9,115 bases of DNA from CAZTHL01 sp964613585. Lineage in GTDB: Bacteria; Pseudomonadota; Alphaproteobacteria; DSM-16000; Inquilinaceae. The position numbers and the translations under genes are program-made. The notes below the pieces were generated by a model. It worked only from the letters and a program-made list of their open reading frames with translations. It made no database searches and was not told the origin of the DNA. Below, piece by piece: positions 1 to 7,662 of this stretch (positions are counted from its first letter, which is position 1; every line of letters begins with the position of its first letter). The stretch lies in assembly GCA_964613585.1 (NCBI GenBank), contig CAZTHL010000119.1:1-9115 (forward strand), given 5' to 3'.

Positions 1-1
1 T

Positions 2-6
2 GGAGG
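2..6 (+). promoter_or_regulatory. Shine-Dalgarno site of the RTX gene
   Basis: GGAGG lies 8 bases before the ATG at 15, which is good spacing and strength. It supports 15 as a real start. However, the reading frame has no stop codon between base 3 and the ATG, so the motif could also be chance within a longer coding region that begins left of the window. Confidence 0.5.
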
Positions 7-14
7 ACACCATA

Positions 15-2060
15 ATGGATGAAGAGCTGATCACCATCGAGGGAAACATCAATAACGGCAACCGGTCTACCGAGACCGTGACCATCACCATGAACTTTGA
101 TTTTGAAGAGGGCAGCGACAACACGGTCGCCAAGGCCGACGCCGTCAGTCTTCACCTCGGAGCGAACCGGTTCATTGGTCGCGAGATCGGGACGGCGACG
201 ATCATCGACGACGCCGGAATTGAAAGTGATTTTGATACGTCAAGCCGGGGCGAGTATCGCGAGCTGGTCGGCGGGTTCCTAAACATCAACCACCGGGACA
301 ACGACGTTGACGACCTGCTCGACAATCTGCTGAAGAGCGACGGCATCGCCGGCCTCGAGGCCACCATCAACGACGACGATACCATTCAGATCGCCATCAC
401 CGGGCGCGGCGACGTCGTCGACTTTCTGAACCTCGAAGGCGTCTTCATCGAGCAGTACATCGCGTCGATCGACGATCCCACCGAGCCGCCGTCAAGCGGC
501 CCCGGCGGCGCCGGCGGCGCGCCGGAGGACGTGGTCAGCGCCACCATCAATCCCATCGATATCGACGCGAGCAGCCTCAGCGCCAACGGGACCAGCTTCG
601 AAGCCTTTGGCGTCGACGGGGCCGACTTCGTCATTGCCAACTTCAGTTCGCCGGTTTCGGTCGAGGCGCCGGAGACGGCCGGCGACGATGGGCCCGACAC
701 CATCGACGGCGCCGCGGCCGACGACATCATCAGCACCTTCGCCGGCGACGACACGGTCATGAGCGGTGCCGGCAACGACATCGTTCTCGGCGGCGTCGGC
801 GACGACACGCTTGAAGGCGGGGCCGGCACCGACGGGCTCGACGGCGGCTCGGGCGACGACTTCGTGCGTGGCCAGGCCGGCAACGACGTGCTGTTCGGCG
901 ACCCCTCGCCCGACGAGTTCGGCACCGAGCCGGCGGATGCTGTCGACGATCCCGAGTCGGCCGGCGGCGACGACGTCATCCTTGGCGGCACCGGCGACGA
1001 CCTGATCTTCGCCGGCGGCGGCAACGACCAGGTGGAAGGCGGCTCGGACGACGACGTCATCCTCGGCGGGTCCGGCGATGACGAGCTGATCGGCGACACG
1101 CAGGAAGAGGAGTTCGGCGGCACCGGTGACACGGTCCTCGACGAGGATGCGGGCGCCGACGTCATCGAGGGCGGCGCCGGCAACGACATCATCGCCGGCG
1201 GCTTCAACCCGACCGGCCGCGATTTCCTGTTCGGCGGCGAGGGCGATGACACGATCCGTGGCGACGTCAACGACAGCAAAGGCTTTGCCGTCGGCCACGA
1301 CGACTTCATGGACGGCGGCGCCGGCGATGACGCCATGGGCGGCAAGGGCGGCAACGATGAGATGTTCGGCGGCGCCGGCAATGACACCATGTTCGGGGAT
1401 GCCGGCAGCGACTTCCTCGACGGCGGCGCCGGCAACGATCGTCTCGTCGGCGACACCGAGGAGAACGGCCAGACGCCGGTCGGGCTTGGTGTCGACGACC
1501 TGCTGATCGGCGGCGCCGGCGATGACTACATCGACGGCGGCCTCGGCAACGACCTGATCCTGACCGACGGCATCGACGGCGAGCGCGATCCGAGCGGCGA
1601 CACCGACACGGTGCTGTACAGCAAGGGCGACGGCGAGGACGTGATCGCCGACTTCGACCTCGACGGCGGCGGCGAGGACTCGTTCGACACGCTGAAGATC
1701 GAAGGCTTCGACGCGGAAGGCCTGGACGGCACCATCAACACGGTGGACAGCCTGTTCGACTATATCGAGCTCATCGAGACCGACGGGAATCCGACGACCG
1801 ATGCGCTGATCGCGGACACCGATCTGATCCTCGACTTCGGCGACCTGGGCGGCAGCATCCGCCTGGCCGGCATCCTCGACGAGGAGGTCCCCAGCAACGA
1901 CATCACCGCCGTGGACCTTGCAGGGGAGGATCCGGGCGCGGCGGATGATTTCCTGGAGGACGAGCTGTTCGCGGGCGGCACGCCTTCCGGGGCGGCGATC
2001 GAGGCGGAGTTCCCCACCATCGACACACTGATCGCCGCGAGCGATTTCGATCTTATGTAA
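15..2060 (+). CDS. RTX calcium-binding repeat protein, probable type I secretion substrate
   Basis: The 681-residue product is very acidic, has no cysteine and no Sec signal peptide. Residues 1-66 end in GTATIIDDAG, which resembles the last strands of a Calx-beta domain. Residues 67-155 are an unrecognised domain, followed by a Pro/Gly-rich linker near 156-170 (PPSSGPGGAGGAP). Residues about 223-516 hold many RTX nonapeptides of GGxGxDxLx type (GGAGNDTMF, GGAGNDRLV, GGAGDDYID), interrupted by acidic inserts that often follow an xGD turn. Residues 515-620 form a module also found in the large minus-strand gene. The last 40 residues end in LIAASDFDLM, the acidic-plus-hydrophobic ending common in type I secretion signals. 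Known for the family: RTX repeats bind calcium and fold outside the cell. Inferred: a secreted or surface structural protein; no enzymatic domain is visible. The 5' end may be truncated by the window. A hairpin terminator follows the stop by 34 bases. Confidence 0.9.
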   Translation: MDEELITIEGNINNGNRSTETVTITMNFDFEEGSDNTVAKADAVSLHLGANRFIGREIGTATIIDDAGIESDFDTSSRGEYRELVGGFLNINHRDNDVDDLLDNLLKSDGIAGLEATINDDDTIQIAITGRGDVVDFLNLEGVFIEQYIASIDDPTEPPSSGPGGAGGAPEDVVSATINPIDIDASSLSANGTSFEAFGVDGADFVIANFSSPVSVEAPETAGDDGPDTIDGAAADDIISTFAGDDTVMSGAGNDIVLGGVGDDTLEGGAGTDGLDGGSGDDFVRGQAGNDVLFGDPSPDEFGTEPADAVDDPESAGGDDVILGGTGDDLIFAGGGNDQVEGGSDDDVILGGSGDDELIGDTQEEEFGGTGDTVLDEDAGADVIEGGAGNDIIAGGFNPTGRDFLFGGEGDDTIRGDVNDSKGFAVGHDDFMDGGAGDDAMGGKGGNDEMFGGAGNDTMFGDAGSDFLDGGAGNDRLVGDTEENGQTPVGLGVDDLLIGGAGDDYIDGGLGNDLILTDGIDGERDPSGDTDTVLYSKGDGEDVIADFDLDGGGEDSFDTLKIEGFDAEGLDGTINTVDSLFDYIELIETDGNPTTDALIADTDLILDFGDLGGSIRLAGILDEEVPSNDITAVDLAGEDPGAADDFLEDELFAGGTPSGAAIEAEFPTIDTLIAASDFDLM

Positions 2061-2094
2061 GACCATCCTCTCGGAAGCCTTGACGGCGAAGTGA

Positions 2095-2128
2095 CCGGCG
2101 GGCTGCCCTTGGGCGGCCCGCCGGATTT
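2095..2128 (+). terminator. Rho-independent terminator of the RTX gene
   Basis: CCGGCGGGCTGCC (2095-2107) pairs with GGCGGCCCGCCGG (2112-2124) around a CTTG loop. The stem has 13 pairs, one of them G-U. It is followed by ATTTAAAT. The hairpin starts 34 bases after the TAA of the RTX gene. The T-tract is short, but the stem is exceptionally stable. It may also help insulate against readthrough from the converging minus-strand gene. Confidence 0.8.
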
Positions 2129-2212
2129 AAATGGTGGCCCAAGAAAAAATCTGCCGTGATCGCGAGCGGAGTAGAGCGATTTACATTGGTTGCCTGCAGC
2201 TGCCGACTCAAA

Positions 2213-2249
2213 CCCTGGATGGCGTCGCTGCGCTCGCCATGACGACAAG
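2213..2249. repeat. Palindromic dispersed-repeat-like element
   Basis: The element carries CTGGATGGCGTCGCTGCG followed by CTCGCCATGACG, and ATGGCG (2219-2224) and CGCCAT (2235-2240) form inverted arms. From general knowledge it resembles the CTGGAT...hairpin...ATGACG repeats scattered between genes of many alphaproteobacteria, in a GC-richer variant. Only one copy is visible here, so its repeat nature is inferred from resemblance. Confidence 0.5.
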
Positions 2250-2374
2250 AATGGTCTTTGCCCGCGTCGTGGCGTCGCCTCGCTTGTCTCGGCCGCCGGG
2301 AAGCCCGGTGCCGTTCCGGACACGTGATCCACGCTGCCGTGGCGCGCGCCGCGGCGGACGGGCCCGCGGCGTCG

Positions 2375-2400
2375 GCCAGGGCGGGGCCGGCGACCCTGGC
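2375..2400 (-). terminator. Candidate hairpin terminator of the large protease gene
   Basis: GCCAGGG (2375-2381) and CCCTGGC (2394-2400) form a 7-bp stem 16 bases past the stop codon of the minus-strand gene. No T-run follows on the minus strand, so an intrinsic terminator is doubtful. A Rho-dependent end, or use of the hairpin at 2095-2124, is equally possible. Confidence 0.3.
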
Positions 2401-2416
2401 GCGGAGGAGGCCGGGC

Positions 2417-5400
2417 TCAGCCGATCAGCGTGTCCCCGGCCATGAGGTCCGCCGCCCGGGCGGCGTCGTCGACCAGCTCGACGTCGCGAAAGCTGGACCA
2501 GCTGTCGCCCGCCTGGTCCTGATCGTTGATAAAGGCGAGCTGCGTCTGGTGCCCGCTCAGGAACGCGCCGAGCGGGATCTCGACATGCCACCAGTCGCCC
2601 GCGCCGTCATAGGCGTGGAAGCTGCGCTCGAACACGCCGTCCTGGGTGCCGAACAGCAGGAACGGCGCCGCGCCGGTCTCCCAGCTGTTGTCGTCGTCGA
2701 CGGCGATTGCCTGCAGCTCTCCCTGGCTCCCGCTGCGGAAGTCGAAGGCGAGCACCGTGGCCTCCGTCACCACATGGTCGATCGCCGCCTGCTTCCAGGC
2801 GTTGCCGTCCAGGCGCACGGTTCGGCCCCCGTCCAGCACGGTCACGCCGCCGGCCCCGTCCTGGCCGACATCGTAGGCGCCGAGCTCCTCGGCCACGAAG
2901 GCCATGACCCGAGGGACGGCCGGCGCCTCGACGGTCACGGTCACCGTGGCCTCGGCCCGGGCGCCGTCGGCGTCCTCGACCGTGTAGGTGAAGCGGTCGG
3001 TGCCGGCCCAGCCGGCCGCCGCCGTGTAGACCGGGCGGCCCTCCGCGTCCATCCCGACGTGGCCGTGCTCGGCCGGCCCGGTCGCGATCACCGACAGGAG
3101 GTCGCCGTCCGGGTCGCTGTCGTTGGCCAGCACGTCGAGGGTCGCGGGACCATCGCCGATCACGCGGACGGCATCGTCCTGCGCGATCGGCGTCCAGTTG
3201 TCCTCGCTGACGCCCAGCAGGCGGATGGCATCGCCGGGACCGAGCCGGAGGATCAGGTCGGTCCCCTCGACCTGGGCTGCCGTCTGGGTGTCCCCGTCGG
3301 TCGCCAGATACGCCACGTGCTCCCGCAGCGCCTGCTCGGTGTCCAGCACCCGGTTGAGGCCGGGATCGGCGAAGCCGCCGATTTCCAGGACGTCGAAGGT
3401 GCCCTCGTCCATCCCGTCCGTGCGAGCGTTGATGTCGAAGTCGACCACCGTGTCGACGCCGTCGCCCGCCCGGAAGACGACCCGGTCGCGATCCTGGCCG
3501 CCCGGCGTGCGCGCGCCGTGGCGGCCGTCGGTATGGATGACGTCGTTGCCGGCTCCGCCCGCGAGGATGTCGCTGCCCTGATCACCGATGAGAAGGTCGT
3601 CGCCATCGCCGCCGATCAGGCTGTCGTCGCCCGCTGTCCCGAGCACCTCGAGGCCCGGCGGCTCCCCGGCCCCGACCGTGACGGCGACGGCGGCGCTGGC
3701 GGTCCCGGCGCGGCCGTCGCTCACGGTGTAGGTGAAGCCGTCGCTGCCGGTGAAGCCGGCCTCGGGCGTGTAGGTCACCGTCCCGTCGCCGTTGTCGGTG
3801 ACCGTGCCGTGGGACGCCCCCTCGACGCCGACGATGGTCAGTCCATCCCCGTCCGGATCGGCGTCGTTGGCCAGCAGGTCGATGACGACTGCCGTGTCCG
3901 TGACCGTCGACGCGGCATCGTCGACGGCCTGGGGCGCGTGGTTGAGCGGCGCCACCTCGACCGTGACCAGGGCCGTGCCGCTGCCGCCCCGGCCGTCGCC
4001 GACGGTGTAGGAGAAGCTGTCGATGCCGGTGAAGCCGGCCTCCGGCGTGTAGGTCACCGTGCCGTCGCCGTGGTCGACGACGGTGCCGTGACCGGGCGTG
4101 CCGAGGGCGGTCACGACCAGCGGATCGCCGTCGGGGTCGCCGTCGTTGGCGAGAAGGTCGAGGGTGACGGTGCCGGTCTCGACCAGGCTCGCCCGATCGT
4201 CGCCGGCGACGGGGGCGGCGTTGGTGACGACGGGGACCCAGCGGTCCAGCAGATAGCCCTCCAGCGCCTGACGCTCGGCAGCGTCGAGCGCGCGGTCGTA
4301 GAAGGCCGCCTCGCCCAGGAGGCCCTGGAAGCCGGCGCCGCTGCCAACGCCGTCGTGGAAATGGGTCTTCTGGTTGACGTGGCCGACGCCGATGTCATCG
4401 GCATGGGCGTGGAGCGCGGCGACGCCGGTGAGCCGGCCGGCCTCCGTACCGTTGACGAAGCCCGACAGGGTGCCGGCCCCGGCGTCGTGGACGAGGGTCA
4501 GCACATAGGCCGTGTCGGCCCTGGCCTCGGCCGTGGCGTAGGTCGGCCCCCAGGCCGTCTCCTGGAGATTCCAGCCGTTCAGATAGAACCGCCCCTGGTC
4601 GATGTAGACGTTGAGGCCGCGCGTGCTGCCACCCTGCTCGTAGATCACCTGCCGGGACGTGACCTCGCCGCCGGTCCCGATCGCGAAGCACAGGGTTCGG
4701 CCGTCGGACGGGCCGCTGGCGTTCAGCTCCGGCGCGTCGGCGACCGCCAGCATGTCGGTGCCGTCGAACGCCAGGGCGGCGCGGCCGTTCAGGCCCGTGG
4801 CCGCGAGGACCGGCTCGTCGCTGTCGGTCCCGGCGACGGCGTCGTTGCCCCGGCTGCTCTTGTCGGCCCAGCGCTCGGCCGCGCCGTCGCCGTCGGCATC
4901 GCTGACCGTCGTCGCGTCGGCCGCGTCCAGCCACAGCACAAGGCCGTCGATCGTGTCGGGCTGCCCGGGCTCGGGCGGAGCCGCGACCTCGACGGTCACC
5001 CGGGCGCCGGCGGTGCCGCCGCGTCCGTCGGCGATCGTGTAGCGGAAGCTGTCGGTGCCGACGAAGCCGGGGTCGGCGGCGTAGGCCAGGGCGCCGTCCG
5101 GGGTGATCGTGACGGTGCCGTGGGCCGGCGCGTCGGTCGACAGGACGGCAAGACCGTCGCCGTCGACGTCGCCGTCGTTGGCGAGCACGTCCACGATGAC
5201 GGTGTCGCCGGCGATGACCTCGGCCGTGTCGGCGAGCGCCGTCGGCGCGTCGTTGACCTCGGTCACGGTCACGGTGACGGTGCCCGAGGCCGTCGTGCCG
5301 TCGTCGGCCTGGACCGTGTAGGTGAAGCTGTCGATGCCGTGCCAGTCGGCCTCGCCGCCATAGGTGATGCGGCCGTCGGCCTCGAGCACGACGGTGCCGT

Positions 5401-7561
5401 GGCCGGCCGGGCCGACCGCGGAAACGACGGCTCCGTTCTCGGTCAGGAAGGCGTCGTTGGCGGTCACGTCGATGGTGACGGAGCCGTCCTCGTCGACCGT
5501 GGCGCTGTCGTCGGCCGGCGCCATGGCCGGCGGCGGAGGTGGCGGCTCGGCGCCCAGCGAGGCCAGCAGCTCGGCCAGGCCCATCGTCTGGTCGGCGAAG
5601 CTGAAGCTCTCGATGGAGACGAAGCGGTCGACCTCGGCGCTTACGGCGTGGGTCGCCATCAGCAGGCCGTCCGCCTCGGCGAAGAGCAGGTCGGCGAAGG
5701 ACCAGTCGTCGAGCAGCGCGATGTCGAAGCCGGCGCCGCCGTCGAGCAGGTCGCTGCCCGGGCCGCCGTCGAGCCGATCGTCGCCGGCGCCGCCCAGGAG
5801 CGTGTCGTCGCCGCGCCCGCCGGACAGCCGGTTGTCGGCGGCGTTGCCGACGGCGCGGTCGTCGCCGTCGCCGAGAAGGACCGTCTCGATGACCGTCCCG
5901 GCGGCCATATGGACGGCGCGGCCGTCGATGGTGGCGTGGCCGGCGGCCAGATCCACGGTGCTGTGGCTGGTGACGGCCGCGGCGTTGATCGTGTCGTCGC
6001 CGCCGGCGTCGTGAAGCTCCGACCGCCCGGCCTCGGCCAGCATGGCGAAGCTGTCGGTGTAGATGTACACGTCGTCATCGTCGTGGGCCGCGCCGATGAA
6101 GCGCAGGCCCCAGCTGTTGAGCGTGCCGGCGAAGCCGATCCGGTCGTCCTCGACCTTCAGGGTCCAGGCGCCCTGGCTGCTCTCGCCCCAATGAACGACG
6201 CTGGTGGTGGTGAAGAGGATGTCGTCGGACAGCGAGCCGTAGCCGTTCCCGGAGTCCGGGTTCTTCCCCGGATGGACGATCAGTTCGCTTTCGGTGCCGT
6301 CCGGCGAGATCAGCGTGACCACGAGGTTGCCGATCAGGCCGTGCGTGATGTCGAGATCGACCACGACGTGCTCGATCCGGATGTCCTGATCGATGGCGAT
6401 CGTCGACAGCAGGCCGTCGGCATCCTCGTCCGGGATGGCCGCGTTGACGCTCATGTCGGCCCCGGTGGTGACGATCCCGTCGAAGGTCGACGTCCGGTCC
6501 CAGGTCTCGGCCAAGCGTACCGCGGCATGCGCGTCGACCCGGCCGAAGCCGTAGCTGTGATGGAAGGTCAGCCCGCCGCCGTTGAAGTCCCCGGTGCCGT
6601 TCGACTGCCAGCCGGCATCGTCCGTGTCGGTGGGCGCGGCCGAGTAGGCCAGGATCTCCTGGACGTCGCGGTAGCCGAGCGAGGGATTGGCTTCCAGCAT
6701 GAGGGCGACGACGCCGGAGACGATGGGCGCGGCGAAGGAGGTGCCGTCGACGGTGGCATAGTCGCCGGCAGTGTAGCCGGCGTCGCCGGGGCGGTCGGTC
6801 GTCAGGATGTCGACGCCGGGCGCCGAGATCAGCAGCGCGGCTCCGGGATTGGTGAACGAGGCGTGCTTGCCGGTGTGATCGATGGCGCCGACGGCGATGG
6901 TGTGGGGCGAGTTCTGCAGGTTGTGATGATTGACGTTGTCGCCGTAGCTCCGGCTGTTGCCGGCGGCGAACACCACGACGGTGCCCAGGCCGTCCCGTCC
7001 CTCGGCCACCGCCGTCTCGAGATGGGCCTTGATGATCTGGAACTCGGCCTTGGTGAGATCGTCCGAGAAGAACGAGCCGTAGCCCCAGCTGTTGTTGGCG
7101 ATGTCGACGGAGGCCGCCCAGGCGAACGCCGCCTCGATCTGGGCGAGCGAGCCTTGTGAGCCGTAGCCGATCCGGAACGCCGCCAGGTCGGCGCCGGGGG
7201 CCACGCCCCGGCTGTCGCCGTCGGCGGTGAGGCAGCCGGCGACCGCCGTGCCGTGCTCGTTGCCGGCGCCGGGCATGGCGTCATCGTCGCCTTCGACCGC
7301 GTCCCGGTCCAGGTCGAACCGGTAGCTGTCGATGAGATCGGCATGGCGGTGGTCGACGCCCTCGTCGATCACGCCGACGCTGACGCCGGCGCCGGAGTAC
7401 TCGGCCCACACCGGCTGGAGATTGGCGTCGACCCCCGGCGTGCCGCCGGTCTGGCCGGTGTTGAGAAGGTGCCATTGGTCGTCGGAGACGGCAGCGCCGG
7501 ACAGGCTCTGGAGGCTCGCGTGCAGGTCGGGGATGAAGCCGATCCCGGGAGCAAGGTGCAT
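2417..7561 (-). CDS. Multidomain kexin-like S8 serine protease with P-domain, RTX, LamG and cadherin-like repeats
   Basis: The product has 1714 residues. Domains in order: an S8 catalytic domain at about 25-355, with D66 (VGVIDEGVD), H103 (NEHGTAVAG), oxyanion N202 (FAAGNS) and S275 (DGTSFAAP); a proprotein-convertase P-domain at about 356-490; RTX repeats at about 520-612; a Pro-rich linker (PPPPPP, 673-678); cadherin/Ig-like repeats at about 681-768 and 772-861 (VLANDGDVDGD type); a LamG/ConA-like domain at 868-1110 (GLVLWLDAADA); repeats at 1115-1204 and 1209-1297; RTX at 1304-1345 plus the module shared with the convergent RTX gene (1343-1450); a fifth repeat at 1456-1545; and a C-terminal beta-rich domain at about 1553-1697. 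The protease core begins almost at the N terminus, so there is no Sec signal peptide and no propeptide, which fits type I secretion. All catalytic residues are present, so it should be active. Likely role: a secreted or surface calcium-dependent protease with carbohydrate- or matrix-binding modules; the substrate is unknown. The start at 7561 has only a weak Shine-Dalgarno (GAGAG, 7-base spacing) and lies within an inverted repeat. Confidence 0.93.
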   Translation of the reverse strand: MHLAPGIGFIPDLHASLQSLSGAAVSDDQWHLLNTGQTGGTPGVDANLQPVWAEYSGAGVSVGVIDEGVDHRHADLIDSYRFDLDRDAVEGDDDAMPGAGNEHGTAVAGCLTADGDSRGVAPGADLAAFRIGYGSQGSLAQIEAAFAWAASVDIANNSWGYGSFFSDDLTKAEFQIIKAHLETAVAEGRDGLGTVVVFAAGNSRSYGDNVNHHNLQNSPHTIAVGAIDHTGKHASFTNPGAALLISAPGVDILTTDRPGDAGYTAGDYATVDGTSFAAPIVSGVVALMLEANPSLGYRDVQEILAYSAAPTDTDDAGWQSNGTGDFNGGGLTFHHSYGFGRVDAHAAVRLAETWDRTSTFDGIVTTGADMSVNAAIPDEDADGLLSTIAIDQDIRIEHVVVDLDITHGLIGNLVVTLISPDGTESELIVHPGKNPDSGNGYGSLSDDILFTTTSVVHWGESSQGAWTLKVEDDRIGFAGTLNSWGLRFIGAAHDDDDVYIYTDSFAMLAEAGRSELHDAGGDDTINAAAVTSHSTVDLAAGHATIDGRAVHMAAGTVIETVLLGDGDDRAVGNAADNRLSGGRGDDTLLGGAGDDRLDGGPGSDLLDGGAGFDIALLDDWSFADLLFAEADGLLMATHAVSAEVDRFVSIESFSFADQTMGLAELLASLGAEPPPPPPAMAPADDSATVDEDGSVTIDVTANDAFLTENGAVVSAVGPAGHGTVVLEADGRITYGGEADWHGIDSFTYTVQADDGTTASGTVTVTVTEVNDAPTALADTAEVIAGDTVIVDVLANDGDVDGDGLAVLSTDAPAHGTVTITPDGALAYAADPGFVGTDSFRYTIADGRGGTAGARVTVEVAAPPEPGQPDTIDGLVLWLDAADATTVSDADGDGAAERWADKSSRGNDAVAGTDSDEPVLAATGLNGRAALAFDGTDMLAVADAPELNASGPSDGRTLCFAIGTGGEVTSRQVIYEQGGSTRGLNVYIDQGRFYLNGWNLQETAWGPTYATAEARADTAYVLTLVHDAGAGTLSGFVNGTEAGRLTGVAALHAHADDIGVGHVNQKTHFHDGVGSGAGFQGLLGEAAFYDRALDAAERQALEGYLLDRWVPVVTNAAPVAGDDRASLVETGTVTLDLLANDGDPDGDPLVVTALGTPGHGTVVDHGDGTVTYTPEAGFTGIDSFSYTVGDGRGGSGTALVTVEVAPLNHAPQAVDDAASTVTDTAVVIDLLANDADPDGDGLTIVGVEGASHGTVTDNGDGTVTYTPEAGFTGSDGFTYTVSDGRAGTASAAVAVTVGAGEPPGLEVLGTAGDDSLIGGDGDDLLIGDQGSDILAGGAGNDVIHTDGRHGARTPGGQDRDRVVFRAGDGVDTVVDFDINARTDGMDEGTFDVLEIGGFADPGLNRVLDTEQALREHVAYLATDGDTQTAAQVEGTDLILRLGPGDAIRLLGVSEDNWTPIAQDDAVRVIGDGPATLDVLANDSDPDGDLLSVIATGPAEHGHVGMDAEGRPVYTAAAGWAGTDRFTYTVEDADGARAEATVTVTVEAPAVPRVMAFVAEELGAYDVGQDGAGGVTVLDGGRTVRLDGNAWKQAAIDHVVTEATVLAFDFRSGSQGELQAIAVDDDNSWETGAAPFLLFGTQDGVFERSFHAYDGAGDWWHVEIPLGAFLSGHQTQLAFINDQDQAGDSWSSFRDVELVDDAARAADLMAGDTLIG
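3741..4071. repeat. Near-identical 52-bp direct repeats within the protease gene
   Basis: Bases 3741-3792 and 4020-4071 match at 49 of 52 positions, 279 bp apart (93 codons, so in frame). They encode the GDGTVTYTPEAGFTG segment of the fourth and third cadherin-like repeats. This indicates recent duplication or gene conversion of one domain unit. Recombination between them would remove or add exactly one domain without breaking the frame. Confidence 0.8.
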
Positions 7562-7662
7562 AGTAAAGCTCTCGCTAAGATGAGAAAATGCCTGGACAAA
7601 TCTTCGGACATGCGCATTAATAGGGGGAAAATTTGCCGGTATTTAACGTAAGCTTTACTATG
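7559..7662. promoter_or_regulatory. Long inverted repeat covering the protease start codon
   Basis: CATAGTAAAGCT (7559-7570) and AGCTTTACTATG (7651-7662) are perfect inverted copies. The match extends inward to 17 of 20 positions (7559-7578 and 7643-7662), with 64 bases between the 20-base arms. The left arm contains the ATG of the protease gene on the minus strand. In a transcript starting upstream of 7662, the arms would pair and bury the start codon. Alternatively the arms could be two copies of a protein-binding site. The spacer is AT-rich compared with the surroundings and probably contains promoter elements, but no convincing -35/-10 pair could be fixed. Confidence 0.55.

Larger units (their letters stand above)
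2129..2416. other. Convergent intergenic region, no gene supported
   Basis: This region lies between the 3' ends of the two large convergent genes. Open frames here have no recognisable product. It holds a palindromic dispersed repeat near 2213-2249 and two GC-rich hairpins: an 8-bp stem at 2347-2354/2364-2371 and a 7-bp stem at 2375-2381/2394-2400. Nothing else is recognised. Confidence 0.6.

Noticed and set aside
15..2060. The RTX protein as a substrate of the neighbouring kexin-like protease
   Set aside because: Kexin-type enzymes usually cut after paired basic residues, and I find no KR, RR or KK pair in the RTX protein. The protease's specificity is unknown, so this stays unsupported.
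492..2066. A 524-codon minus-strand frame opposite the RTX gene
   Set aside because: It is a shadow of the RTX nonapeptide codons (repeats of VIAGAAxxxVV) with no family resemblance.
2131..2445. Small plus-strand gene in the convergent intergenic region
   Set aside because: It begins right after the terminator, runs through a palindromic dispersed repeat and into the end of the protease gene, and resembles nothing known.
2258..7159. A 4.9-kb open frame on the plus strand opposite the protease gene
   Set aside because: It has no recognisable domain and consists of repetitive Val/Ala/Gly/Asp text. It is a by-product of the GC-rich codon use of the real minus-strand gene, which has a full catalytic triad and ordered domains.
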